From assembly GCA_910574885.1 (NCBI GenBank), contig CAJTDD010000023.1:1-64000 (forward strand): 64,000 nt of DNA, in the 5' to 3' direction. The position numbers were made by a program, and so were the translations under genes. Positions 1 to 8,640 of the stretch are shown here, one piece after another; position 1 is the stretch's first letter; every line of letters starts with the position of its first letter. The stretch comes from Lachnospiraceae bacterium. Its GTDB lineage: Bacteria > Bacillota > Clostridia > Lachnospirales > Lachnospiraceae. The notes beneath the pieces are model-generated. The model was not told the origin of the DNA and made no database searches. It was given only the letters and a program-made list of their open reading frames with translations.

Positions 1-116
1 TTTTTAGGGATTATTGCTTTTAATAACTAGTTTTTGAATGTATTATATAGTTTTGGGTGAGTTTGCGGGTCTATTCTATAGTCCGGTAAATTGGGAAAGT
101 TTTATTATAAAATGGC

Positions 117-162
117 AAGAAAGGCTTTCGGAACATTCAGCGTGACCGGAAGCCTTTCTTTT
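117..162 (+). terminator. Rho-independent terminator of the gene upstream of the window
   Basis: An inverted repeat has a left arm at 117-131 (AAGAAAGGCTTTCGG) and a right arm near 146-160 (CCGGAAGCCTTTCTT). A short T-rich tail follows at 158-162. It would end a plus-strand transcript entering from the left. By family gene order that upstream gene is often rpmF, but it is not visible here. Confidence 0.75.
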
Positions 163-203
163 CCATATCGACGTACACTCTGCGATAATGTGATTTTTTC
201 ATG

Positions 204-259
204 TTGGACAACAATGGGGTATTGCTTTTTCCTATAATGTCTAGTAAAATTAGTCTAGT
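204..259 (+). promoter_or_regulatory. Probable plsX promoter with paired GTCTAGT repeats
   Basis: A perfect TATAAT lies at 233-238. No good -35 sits at 16-18 bases: TTGGAC at 204-209 is 23 bases away, too far. Immediately downstream the 7-mer GTCTAGT occurs twice in direct orientation (239-245 and 253-259), where a repressor could sit. In Bacillus plsX is controlled by FapR, but this site does not match that palindromic operator, so the regulator is unknown. From 1 to 349 I see no coding sequence other than the start of plsX. Confidence 0.4.
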
Positions 260-349
260 GCATCGTAGATTAAATAAATGGCTATGGTAAGCATTGGGTA
301 TGGCCGGTTATTTAATGGACGATGTGCAGGAATGTCAGGAGGAGTACAG

Positions 350-1372
350 ATGACAGAAATTACGAATATAGCATTAGATGCCATGGGCGGGGACAACGCT
401 CCCGCTGAGATGGTGAAAGGGGCGGTGGATGCCGTAGGGAAAGAGCCTGCTATGAAGGTGTTCCTGATCGGGCGAGAGGAGATTATTGAGAAAGAACTTG
501 CAAAGTATCAGTTTCAAAAGTCGCAGATTGAAGTCATCCATGCTTCGGAGGTGATCGAGACGGCAGAGCCTCCTGTGAATGCAATCCGCAGGAAGAAGGA
601 TTCGTCAATCGTGGTGGGCATGAAGATGGTGAAAGCAGGAAAGGCAGATGCGTTCGTGTCGGCCGGAAGCTCCGGGGCTATCCTGGTAGGCGGACAGACA
701 TTGGTAGGGCGGATTAAGGGCGTGGAGCGTCCGCCTCTTGCGTCGCTGATTCCCACCGAGAAAGGAGTGTCCCTGTTGCTTGACTGCGGGGCGAACGTGG
801 ATGCCAGGGCATCCCATCTTGTCCAGTTTGCAAAGATGGGTTCCATTTATATGGAACATGTCCTTGGCGTGAAGAGTCCTAAGGTAGGGATTGTGAATAT
901 CGGTGCGGAGGAAGAGAAGGGCAACGCGCTGGTGAAGGAGACCTTCCCTCTTTTAAAAGAACTGCGTGACATTCATTTTACCGGAAGCGTGGAGGCACGG
1001 GAGATCCCGCACGGTCAGGTAGACGTGGTGGTCTGCGAGGCATTTTCAGGTAATATTATCCTGAAATTATATGAAGGCGTGGGTGCAGTCCTGATCAGCA
1101 AAGTGAAGGAAGGGCTTATGTCCACTTTGAGGAGCAAGATTGGCGCGCTGTTGATTAAGCCGGCATTGAAGCAGACGTTAAAGGCGTTCGACGCCAGCGA
1201 GTACGGAGGGGCGCCGCTTCTGGGGCTTAACGGGCTGGTGGTGAAGACCCATGGCAGTGCAAAGGCGAAAGAGGTCAGCAATACGCTTCTTCAGTGCGTG
1301 ACCTTTAAGAGACAGAGAATCAACGAGAAGATTAAAGAGTGTATTCAAACGGATGCAGTATCCGCTGAATAA
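350..1372 (+). CDS. plsX: Phosphate acyltransferase PlsX
   Basis: PlsX converts acyl-ACP to acyl-phosphate, the acyl donor for PlsY in membrane phospholipid synthesis; it is a peripheral membrane enzyme. The 340-residue protein begins with the family hallmark DAMGGD at residues 10-15. It keeps the Gly/Ser-rich segment SAGSSGAILVGG and the C-terminal EYGGAPLLGLNG stretch. Length is normal (about 330-345). I chose the ATG at 350 because AGGAGG lies at 337-342. An in-frame ATG at 278 has no ribosome binding site and would add 24 residues unlike the family. The ACP gene follows after about 54 bases, which fits the conserved plsX-acpP pair of Firmicutes. Confidence 0.97.
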   Translation: MTEITNIALDAMGGDNAPAEMVKGAVDAVGKEPAMKVFLIGREEIIEKELAKYQFQKSQIEVIHASEVIETAEPPVNAIRRKKDSSIVVGMKMVKAGKADAFVSAGSSGAILVGGQTLVGRIKGVERPPLASLIPTEKGVSLLLDCGANVDARASHLVQFAKMGSIYMEHVLGVKSPKVGIVNIGAEEEKGNALVKETFPLLKELRDIHFTGSVEAREIPHGQVDVVVCEAFSGNIILKLYEGVGAVLISKVKEGLMSTLRSKIGALLIKPALKQTLKAFDASEYGGAPLLGLNGLVVKTHGSAKAKEVSNTLLQCVTFKRQRINEKIKECIQTDAVSAE

Positions 1373-1426
1373 ATGAAGAACATTGATGTATCAGGAAATG
1401 AATATCAGAAAAGGAGAAGAGATGGT

Positions 1427-1660
1427 ATGGAATTTGAAAAGTTAAAAGAGATTATAGCAGATGTTTTGAATGTGAATGCAGATGAGATTACGGAAGACAC
1501 GACTTTTGTGGATGATTTGGGGGCGGATTCCCTTGACATCTTCCAGATCATTATGGGAATAGAGGAGACTTACGACATCGAGATTGACAATGAAGAGGCA
1601 GAGAAGATTGTCACAGTAGGAGATGCCGTGGAGCAGATTAAGAATGCGACAAATAACTAG
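1427..1660 (+). CDS. acpP: Acyl carrier protein
   Basis: ACP carries growing acyl chains on a 4'-phosphopantetheine arm during fatty-acid synthesis. The 77-residue acidic protein has the DSL attachment motif, with Ser35 in the context GADSLD, and the usual four-helix ACP pattern (EEIAEKIVTVGDAVE region in helix 3-4). The start at 1427 is supported by AGGAG at 1412-1416 and gives the normal ACP length. Reading from 1373 would add an 18-residue basic leader. It sits between plsX and a terminator, so plsX-acpP probably forms a short transcription unit, with some readthrough into rnc. Confidence 0.97.
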   Translation: MEFEKLKEIIADVLNVNADEITEDTTFVDDLGADSLDIFQIIMGIEETYDIEIDNEEAEKIVTVGDAVEQIKNATNN

Positions 1661-1664
1661 GTAA

Positions 1665-1695
1665 GAAAAAGCCCGGTAGGGCTTTTTCGTTTTTC
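1665..1695 (+). terminator. Rho-independent terminator after acpP
   Basis: The stem AAAAAGCCC (1666-1674) pairs with GGGCTTTTT (1679-1687) around a GGTA loop, and a T-rich run follows. It lies only 20 bases before rnc, so rnc either relies on readthrough or has its own promoter, which I cannot see. Confidence 0.85.
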
Positions 1696-1714
1696 AGGTT
1701 TGTGAGGCGATAGA

Positions 1715-2410
1715 ATGGGTCAGGAATTGAAGGTATTAGAAGGAAAGATAGGTTACAGGTTTCAGAATTTTGATTTACTCAGGCAGGCGATGATTCATAG
1801 CTCCTATGCAAATGAAAAGCATTTATCCAAACATGAATGCAACGAGCGTCTGGAGTTTTTGGGGGATGCCGTGCTGGAGCTGGTGTGCAGTGAATTTTTG
1901 TTCTTTGAGCATGAGCAGATGCCGGAGGGGGAGCTGACTAAGACGAGGGCGAGCATGGTGTGCGAACCGGCGCTTGCGTTCTGTGCGAAAGATCTGGAGC
2001 TAGGCAGGTATCTGCTGCTTGGGAAGGGGGAGGACGCCACCGGCGGCAGGAAACGGGATTCGATTACTTCGGACGCGCTTGAGGCGTTGATTGGAGCGAT
2101 TTATATGGATGGTGGGTTTGCTAATGCGAAAGAGTTTATCCATCGTTTTATTCTGAACGATCTTGAGAATAAGACGCTCTTTTTTGATAGCAAGACTATC
2201 TTGCAGGAAATCGTGCAGGCGAATACCAAGGAGCCCATTAGCTACCATCTGGTAGGAGAGGAAGGACCGGATCATGATAAGTCTTTCCATGTGTCTGTGC
2301 AGATCGGGGATGAGGAGTACGGCGTGGGCGTCGGGCACACGAAGAAAGGGGCGGAACAGGTGGCGGCTTACCAGAGCATCTTAAAGCTGCGCAGTATGAA
2401 TATAAAGTAG
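1715..2410 (+). CDS. rnc: Ribonuclease III
   Basis: RNase III cleaves double-stranded RNA, including rRNA precursors and structured leaders. The 231-residue protein shows the family signature NERLEFLGDAVLELV at 43-57, with acidic catalytic residues E47 and D51. A second acidic pair, D120 and E123, lies in SDALEALIGAIY. A double-stranded RNA-binding domain occupies about 155-228, ending GHTKKGAEQVAAYQSILKL. The gene ends 7 bases before smc, and rnc-smc-ftsY is a standard Firmicute arrangement. Such an enzyme could process the long hairpin elements noted at 5981-6220 and 53099-53162; that link is inference. Confidence 0.97.
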   Translation: MGQELKVLEGKIGYRFQNFDLLRQAMIHSSYANEKHLSKHECNERLEFLGDAVLELVCSEFLFFEHEQMPEGELTKTRASMVCEPALAFCAKDLELGRYLLLGKGEDATGGRKRDSITSDALEALIGAIYMDGGFANAKEFIHRFILNDLENKTLFFDSKTILQEIVQANTKEPISYHLVGEEGPDHDKSFHVSVQIGDEEYGVGVGHTKKGAEQVAAYQSILKLRSMNIK

Positions 2411-2417
2411 GTGGAGA

Positions 2418-5400
2418 ATGTATCTAAAGAGTATTGAAGTGCAGGGCTTCAAGTCATTTGCACATAAGATTAAATTCGATTTCCATAACGGCATCACGGG
2501 AATCGTGGGACCCAACGGGAGCGGGAAGAGCAATGTTGCGGACGCGGTCCGGTGGGTCTTAGGCGAGCAGAGGGTCAAGCAGCTTAGGGGCGGCACCATG
2601 CAGGACGTCATTTTCTCGGGGACGGAGAACCGTAAGCCTTTAAGCTATGCGTCGGTGGCAATCACGCTGGACAATTCGGATCATCAGCTTTCCGTTGATT
2701 TTGAGGAAGTGACGGTGACGCGGAAACTGTACCGGTCAGGGGAGAGTGAGTACCTGATTAATGGGAGTGGATGCCGATTAAAGGATGTCAATGAGCTGTT
2801 CTATGATACAGGTATCGGCAAGGAAGGGTATTCCATCATCGGTCAGGGGCAGATTGACCGAATCTTGAGCGGAAAACCGGAGGAACGGCGGGAGCTGTTC
2901 GACGAGGCGGCGGGAATCGTGAAGTTTAAGCGGCGGAAGAATATGTCTGTGAAGAAGTTAGAGGAGGAACGCCAGAATCTTTTGCGTGTCAACGATATCC
3001 TTGCGGAGCTTGAGAAGCAGGTAGGCCCCCTTGAGCGCCAGGCGGAGACGGCAAGAGCGTATCTGAAGAAGAAGGAGGAGCTGAAAACCTACGATATCAA
3101 TATGTTCCTGTTGGAGACGGAGCGTTTAGAAGAGCAGGTAAATGAGATTGCCGGAAAACTGAACCTTGCAAAGGAAGAGCTTGCAGGGGCCAGCCAGAGG
3201 TACGACGACATGAAGACGGAGTACGAGACGGTGGAGGAGCAGGTTGACGGGATTGACGGGGCAATCGAGAAGGCCAAGAGCCAGCTCAATGAGACCAATC
3301 TGTTGAAACAGCAGTTGGAGAACCAGATTGAGCTTCTGAAGGAACAGATTAACAGTATGCATATGAATGACGCCCATTATGACCAGCGTGCCAGGACCAT
3401 TGCATCTGAGGTCGGGGTACGCAAAGACCAGCTTAGGGAGCTTGGACGTGAGGAGGACGAGCTAAAGAGGCAGATTGATGAGCAGACTAGGCTTGAGAAT
3501 CAGGCGAAGGCGGAGTTGGTGGAGGTGCAGTCCCGGATTGCGTCCATCTCGGCTTCCATGGAGCAGCATAAGGATGAAATCATGGAGATTCTGAATAACC
3601 GGGCGTCCACGAAGGCGAAGATTCAGAAGTATGATACGATGCTGGAGCAGATTCAGGTACGCAGGGCAGGAATGAACCGCCAGATTATTGAGGCCCGGGA
3701 AGAAGAAGAGATTCAGTGCAAGAAGCTGCTGGGATATCAGCAGGAACTTGAGGAGATTTCCGGGAAGATTATAGAGTTGTCGGAAGAGAACAGCCGGTAC
3801 GAGGAGAAGATTGCTGTGCTGCAGGAGCAGCTGGCGAAACAGACGGAGCAGTTTCGGATTGGGCAGACGGCGTACCACCGGGAGGAGTCAAGGCTTGAAT
3901 CTTTGAAGAATCTGACCGAGCGGTATGACGGGTATGGGAACAGCATTCGGAAGGTCATGGACTGTCGGAATCACGAAAAAGGGATTCTTGGCGTGGTTGC
4001 TGATTTAATCAAGGTGGACAAGGAGTATGAGATTGCCGTCGAGACGGCTCTGGGCGGGAATATCCAGAATATTGTGACTTCGGACGACGGGACGGCGAAG
4101 CGGATGATCGGGTTTTTGAAGAAGAACCGTTTTGGACGGGCCACATTCCTTCCGCTTACGAACATCCGGTCTTATGCAGGGAGCATCAAGGCGGAGGCTC
4201 TTCATGAGCCCGGCGTTGTGGGGACGGCAAATTCGCTGGTGAAGGTGGAGGAAAAATACCGGACGCTGGCGGATAACCTTCTGGGGAGGACGCTTGTGGT
4301 GGAACATATTGACCATGGGCTTGCCATTGCGAAGAAGTATAAACAGTCTCTTAGGATTGTTACCCTGGAGGGGGAATTGATTAATCCCGGAGGTTCCATG
4401 ACAGGAGGCGCGTTCAAGAATTCCAGTAATCTGCTCAGCAGAAGGCGTGAGATGGAGGAATTTGAGCGGACGGTTAAACAGTTGAAGCGTGAGATGGACG
4501 AGGTGGAAGCGTCTTCGGACTTGCTGCGCAAGGAGCGCGCCGGTTATTATGAGAAAATGGATGAAATCAACAACAAGCTTCAGAAGGCTTATGTCATTCA
4601 GAATACGGCGAAGATGAACGCGGATCAGGCAGCGGCGAAGATCCGCAATTCCAGAGAGCTTGCGGAGAGTATGGGCGAGGAGGCTAAGAAGCTGGACGAC
4701 CAGATTACGGAAATCGTGGATAATCAGGATTCTATCAATGTGGAGCTGGATACTTCCGAGAGGCTGGAACAGGAGCTTACCAAGCAGATTGAAGAGGAAC
4801 AGAAGATTCTGGATGCGGGGCATGAGGAGGAAGCCGGGAAGGTGAAGCGTACGGAGGAGATTCATTTGGAGTTCGCAAGCCTGGAGCAGAAGTTCACCTT
4901 TGTTGACGAGAATGAGAACCGTATCCGGGAGGAAATCGGGAAGTTCCAGGATGAATTGAAGGAATTAGAGAAGAATAAGGGCGGTACTTCTAAGGAAATT
5001 GAGGAGAAGGAAAGGCAGATCGGTGAATTAAGGGAGACGATTGAGAACTCGGCAGAATTATTTACGGAGATTCAGGAGGAGATTGAGCGGTTCAAAAAGG
5101 AGCGGGAAGAGCTGAACCAGAAGCACAAGGATTTTCTGCAGAAGCGTGAGGATTTGTCAAAGCATATGGGAGACTTGGACAAGGAGATTTTCCGTCTGGA
5201 GAGCCAGAAGGAGAATTTTGAGTCGGCTTCGGAGAAGCAGATTAACTATATGTGGGAAGAGTATGAGATTACGCTTATCCGGGCAAAGGAGCTTAGGGAT
5301 GCAAATCTTACGGATCTGGCGAAGATGAAGAAGCGGATTCAGGAATTGAAAGGGGAAATCCGGGGGCTTGGCAATGTGAACGTCAATGCCATTGAGGAGT

Positions 5401-5978
5401 TCAAGAATGTTTCTGACCGGTATGAGTTCCTGAAAGCCCAGCATGACGATCTGGTGGAGGCGGAGGCGACGCTGGAACAGATTATCGAGGAGCTGGATAC
5501 TGCCATGCGCAAGCAGTTCCGGGAGCAGTTCGCGCGGATTGCCAGTGAATTTGACCAGGTGTTCAAGGAGTTGTTCGGCGGCGGCAAGGGTACGTTAGAG
5601 CTCATGGAGGATGAAGATATTTTGGAGGCAGGGGTGCGGATTATTGCGCAGCCGCCGGGAAAGAAGCTGCAGAATATGATGCAGCTTTCCGGAGGGGAGA
5701 AGGCGCTGACGGCGATTTCGCTTTTGTTTGCCATCCAGAACTTGAAACCGTCGCCTTTCTGCCTTCTGGATGAGATTGAGGCGGCGCTGGACGATAATAA
5801 TGTAGTCCGGTTTGCAGGATATCTGCATAAGCTGACGAAGAGTACCCAGTTCATTGTGATTACCCACAGAAGGGGGACGATGACGGCGGCGGACAGGCTG
5901 TATGGGATTACGATGCAGGAGAAAGGGATTTCTACGCTGGTGTCGGTGAGCCTGCTGGAAGAGGAGTTGGATGCATAA
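2418..5978 (+). CDS. smc: Chromosome segregation ATPase SMC
   Basis: SMC forms the condensin core with ScpA/ScpB, compacting and segregating the nucleoid. The 1186-residue length is normal. The Walker A motif GPNGSGKS is at 31-38. Two long coiled coils rich in Glu, Lys and Arg flank a globular hinge at about 500-680 (around ILGVVADLIKVDKEYEIAVE and GGSMTGGAF). The ABC signature LSGGEKA is near 1091 and the Walker B motif CLLDEIEAALD is near 1118. The start is ATG 2418 after GGTGGAG. It probably shares a transcript with rnc. The next gene, ftsY, is separated by an unusual 460-base gap. Confidence 0.98.
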   Translation: MYLKSIEVQGFKSFAHKIKFDFHNGITGIVGPNGSGKSNVADAVRWVLGEQRVKQLRGGTMQDVIFSGTENRKPLSYASVAITLDNSDHQLSVDFEEVTVTRKLYRSGESEYLINGSGCRLKDVNELFYDTGIGKEGYSIIGQGQIDRILSGKPEERRELFDEAAGIVKFKRRKNMSVKKLEEERQNLLRVNDILAELEKQVGPLERQAETARAYLKKKEELKTYDINMFLLETERLEEQVNEIAGKLNLAKEELAGASQRYDDMKTEYETVEEQVDGIDGAIEKAKSQLNETNLLKQQLENQIELLKEQINSMHMNDAHYDQRARTIASEVGVRKDQLRELGREEDELKRQIDEQTRLENQAKAELVEVQSRIASISASMEQHKDEIMEILNNRASTKAKIQKYDTMLEQIQVRRAGMNRQIIEAREEEEIQCKKLLGYQQELEEISGKIIELSEENSRYEEKIAVLQEQLAKQTEQFRIGQTAYHREESRLESLKNLTERYDGYGNSIRKVMDCRNHEKGILGVVADLIKVDKEYEIAVETALGGNIQNIVTSDDGTAKRMIGFLKKNRFGRATFLPLTNIRSYAGSIKAEALHEPGVVGTANSLVKVEEKYRTLADNLLGRTLVVEHIDHGLAIAKKYKQSLRIVTLEGELINPGGSMTGGAFKNSSNLLSRRREMEEFERTVKQLKREMDEVEASSDLLRKERAGYYEKMDEINNKLQKAYVIQNTAKMNADQAAAKIRNSRELAESMGEEAKKLDDQITEIVDNQDSINVELDTSERLEQELTKQIEEEQKILDAGHEEEAGKVKRTEEIHLEFASLEQKFTFVDENENRIREEIGKFQDELKELEKNKGGTSKEIEEKERQIGELRETIENSAELFTEIQEEIERFKKEREELNQKHKDFLQKREDLSKHMGDLDKEIFRLESQKENFESASEKQINYMWEEYEITLIRAKELRDANLTDLAKMKKRIQELKGEIRGLGNVNVNAIEEFKNVSDRYEFLKAQHDDLVEAEATLEQIIEELDTAMRKQFREQFARIASEFDQVFKELFGGGKGTLELMEDEDILEAGVRIIAQPPGKKLQNMMQLSGGEKALTAISLLFAIQNLKPSPFCLLDEIEAALDDNNVVRFAGYLHKLTKSTQFIVITHRRGTMTAADRLYGITMQEKGISTLVSVSLLEEELDA

Positions 5979-5980
5979 TC

Positions 5981-6220
5981 GTCAGAGGGACGCATTTCCG
6001 GGAAGAGATGGATGGTTAGAGGGACGCGTTTCCGGGAAGAGGGATATCCCACGCAGACTGGGACAACGTTCCGGCGAACTAACTGCTAACTTCGACTAAG
6101 ACACTCAGGAGAGCCTTCGTGCCTAAGTCTCTGTAAGCAGTGGATTTCACCTCCACTAAGAGCGTCCCTGAATGTCTGCTTAGGGATATCCCTCTTCCCG
6201 GAAAACGCTGTTTCCTCTAA
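5981..6220. repeat. Multi-branched inverted-repeat element between smc and ftsY
   Basis: The element opens with two tandem, nearly identical 34-35-base copies (5981-6014 and 6015-6049; core AGAGGGACGC.TTTCCGGGAAGAG). The second copy is inverted at 6183-6220, giving an outer stem of about 35 bp. Inside, GCAGAC (6053-6058) pairs with GTCTGC (6174-6179), and GGGAC (6060-6064) with GTCCC (6164-6168). ACTGCTAAC (6082-6090) pairs with GTAAGCAGT (6133-6141). The 11-base arms 6099-6109 and 6122-6132 pair with two mismatches. A side hairpin GTGGA/TCCAC lies at 6140-6156. It is either a mobile palindromic repeat or a structured RNA; I see no coding potential. Confidence 0.8.
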
Positions 6221-6242
6221 GCGTGAGGATGAGTGTTGAAGA

Positions 6243-6297
6243 GGGAAGGGGGTTGGAGATAGCGGGAGGATTGGCGGGGGAAGATAAGGGGATAGGG
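6243..6297 (+). other. G-rich tract, possible G-quadruplex, in the ftsY leader
   Basis: Six runs of three or more G occur in 55 bases on the plus strand (6243-6245, 6248-6252, 6264-6266, 6276-6280, 6288-6291, 6295-6297). Loops between consecutive runs are 2-11 bases. The rest of 6221-6439 is purine-rich, without a recognisable promoter or reading frame. Confidence 0.4.
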
Positions 6298-6439
6298 TGG
6301 AGAATTTCTGTAATACGCAAGTTAGAGAGAATAACAAAAACGAGATGAAAGTTTTGTGGAGTGTTGAATTATGTGGGGAGTGGATGGGGTAATTGGAGCT
6401 TAGGATGCTGGTGATGCTGGGGGAGAATAGGAGGTTGTG

Positions 6440-7387
6440 ATGGCTGAGGAGAAGGTTGGTTTTTTTAAGCGTTTGGTTCAGGGGCTTGGGAAGACGAGGG
6501 ATAATATTGTGTCCGGGATGGACAGTATTTTTAATGGGTTTTCCCATATTGATGAGGAGTTTTATGAGGAGCTGGAGGAAGTCCTGATTATGGGGGACTT
6601 GGGGGTTAAGGCGACTTATGATATCCTGGATGATTTGAAGGCGAAGGTGAAGGCGCAGCGTATTAAGGAGCCTATGCAATGCCGGGAGCTTCTGATTGAG
6701 AGTATTAAGGAGCAGATGGACGTGGGGGAGACGGCGTATGAGTTCGAGGAGCGCACGTCTGTGGTGCTGGTGATTGGGGTAAATGGAGTCGGGAAGACGA
6801 CGACCATTGGGAAGCTTGCCGGGAAGCTGAAGGCCCAGAATAAGAAGGTGGTGCTTGCGGCGGCGGATACGTTCCGCGCGGCGGCGGGAGAGCAGCTAAA
6901 GGAGTGGGCGAACCGCGCGCAGGTGGATTTGATTGGCGGGCAGGAAGGTTCCGACCCGGCTTCCGTGGTCTTTGACGCGGTGGCTTCGGCAAAGGCAAGG
7001 CATGCGGACGTGCTATTGTGCGATACGGCCGGCAGGCTTCACAATAAGAAGAATCTGATGGAAGAGTTAAGGAAAATAAACCGTATCATTGACCGGGAGT
7101 TCCCGGAGGCGTACAGGGAGACGTTGGTGGTACTGGATGCGACTACGGGGCAGAATGCGCTGCAGCAGGCGAAGGAGTTCCATGAGGTGGCGGATATTAC
7201 GGGGATTGTGCTGACGAAGATGGACGGAACGGCGAAGGGCGGGATTGCTGTGGCGATTCATGCGGAGCTGGGGATTCCAGTGAAGTACATTGGCGTCGGG
7301 GAGTCCATTGATGATCTGCAGAAGTTTGATGCGGATACCTTTGTCCGGGCGTTGTTTACGTCTGGGGAAGAAGGAGAGAATTCCTGA
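6440..7387 (+). CDS. ftsY: Signal recognition particle receptor FtsY
   Basis: FtsY docks SRP-bound ribosomes at the membrane through a GTPase heterodimer with Ffh. The 315-residue protein has an N-domain helical bundle at 1-95 and a G-domain. G1 GVNGVGKT is at about 113-120, DTAGR near 205, and the closing [10 protein letters not shown] near 260. The N-terminal acidic A-domain is almost absent, as is usual in Firmicutes. I prefer ATG 6440, five bases after AGGAGG at 6429-6434. An adjacent GTG at 6437 is too close to that site. It follows the structured element at 5981-6220, so it may be transcribed apart from smc. Confidence 0.97.
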   Translation: MAEEKVGFFKRLVQGLGKTRDNIVSGMDSIFNGFSHIDEEFYEELEEVLIMGDLGVKATYDILDDLKAKVKAQRIKEPMQCRELLIESIKEQMDVGETAYEFEERTSVVLVIGVNGVGKTTTIGKLAGKLKAQNKKVVLAAADTFRAAAGEQLKEWANRAQVDLIGGQEGSDPASVVFDAVASAKARHADVLLCDTAGRLHNKKNLMEELRKINRIIDREFPEAYRETLVVLDATTGQNALQQAKEFHEVADITGIVLTKMDGTAKGGIAVAIHAELGIPVKYIGVGESIDDLQKFDADTFVRALFTSGEEGENS

Positions 7388-7423
7388 GTTTGTTTTAATC
7401 TTGGATGATAGGAGGAAGAAAGT

Positions 7424-8638
7424 ATGTTTACGCTTGAAAAATTTGAACAGGCCAGCGAGCTTGTGAAGAATGTCACGAACCCGACAAAATTAGTGTACAG
7501 CGAATATCTGAGCCGGGAGACGGGCGGAAGGATTTATCTGAAACCGGAGAATATGCAGGAAACGGGCGCTTATAAGGTGCGGGGCGCTTATTATAAGATT
7601 AGTACCATGAGCGAGGAGGCGCGGACAAAAGGGTTGATTACTGCTTCTGCAGGGAACCATGCCCAGGGCGTTGCCTATGCAGCACAGAAATTCGGCTGTA
7701 AAGTAGTCATTGTGATGCCGACGGTGACGCCATTGATTAAGGTGAACCGTACGAAGAATTACGGCGCGGAAGTGATCCTGCATGGGGATGTTTATGACGA
7801 TGCGTGTGAGTATGCGCTGAAACTGGCGGAAGAGAAGGGGTATACCTTTGTCCATCCTTTTGACGACCCGGATATTGCCACCGGGCAGGGGACGATTGCC
7901 ATGGAGATTGTGCAGGAATTGCCGACGGTAGATTATATCCTTGCGCCTGTGGGCGGCGGCGGATTGATTACGGGAGTGTCTACGCTGGCGAAAATGCTGA
8001 ATCCTAAGATTCAGGTCATTGGCGTGGAGCCTTCTCAGGCGGCGAGTATGACGACGGCTTTGGCTTCCGGGGAGCCTGTCACCCTCGACAGCGCCAATAC
8101 GATTGCGGACGGTACTGCGGTCAAACGGGTGGGCGAAAAGATTTTCCCATATGCGCAGGAGAATATTGACCGTATGCTGACGGTGGAGGACGACGAGCTG
8201 ATTGGAGCGTTTTTGGATTTGGTGGAGAACCATAAGATGGTGGTGGAAAATTCCGGGCTTCTGACGGTCGCTGCCTTGAAGCAGCTTGACTTGAAGGGGA
8301 AGAAGGCTGTGGCAATTTTGAGCGGCGGCAATATGGATGTGATTACCATGTCTTCCATCGTACAGCATGGGCTGATTCAGCGCGACCGGATTTTCTCGGT
8401 GTCTGTACTGCTTCCGGATAAGCCGGGCGAGCTGGTAAGGGTGGCGGCTACTATTGCGGACGCACAGGGAAATGTCATTAAGCTTGAGCATAACCAGTTC
8501 GTCAGCACCAACCGGAACGCGGCTGTGGAGCTTCGTATCACTATGGAGGCGTTCGGGACGGAGCATAAGAATGAGATTATGAAGGCGTTGGAGGATGAAG
8601 GATTTCGTCCGAGGGAGATTGGGGCGAAGCTGTATTAG
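7424..8638 (+). CDS. ilvA: Threonine ammonia-lyase (threonine dehydratase)
   Basis: This PLP enzyme deaminates threonine to 2-oxobutyrate, feeding isoleucine synthesis or catabolism. The 404-residue protein carries the PLP lysine in GAYKVRGAY (K51) and the phosphate-binding glycine loop VGGGGLITG near 176. From about 327 it has a single C-terminal ACT domain (VSVLLPDKPGELVRVAATIA). One ACT domain and this length resemble the short TdcB/IlvA form with an ACT tail, not the two-ACT E. coli IlvA. ATG 7424 follows AGGAGG with good spacing. A short antitoxin remnant begins two bases after its stop. Confidence 0.93.
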   Translation: MFTLEKFEQASELVKNVTNPTKLVYSEYLSRETGGRIYLKPENMQETGAYKVRGAYYKISTMSEEARTKGLITASAGNHAQGVAYAAQKFGCKVVIVMPTVTPLIKVNRTKNYGAEVILHGDVYDDACEYALKLAEEKGYTFVHPFDDPDIATGQGTIAMEIVQELPTVDYILAPVGGGGLITGVSTLAKMLNPKIQVIGVEPSQAASMTTALASGEPVTLDSANTIADGTAVKRVGEKIFPYAQENIDRMLTVEDDELIGAFLDLVENHKMVVENSGLLTVAALKQLDLKGKKAVAILSGGNMDVITMSSIVQHGLIQRDRIFSVSVLLPDKPGELVRVAATIADAQGNVIKLEHNQFVSTNRNAAVELRITMEAFGTEHKNEIMKALEDEGFRPREIGAKLY

Positions 8639-8640
8639 GA

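Noticed and set aside
4005..4865. 286-codon minus-strand frame opposite smc
   Set aside because: Antisense to the smc hinge and coiled coil; Leu/His/Arg-rich composition typical of complement reading.
6086..6679. Long minus-strand frame covering the structured element and the start of ftsY
   Set aside because: It runs antisense through ftsY, is low-complexity Leu/Pro/His-rich and has no ribosome binding site. It is open by base composition only.
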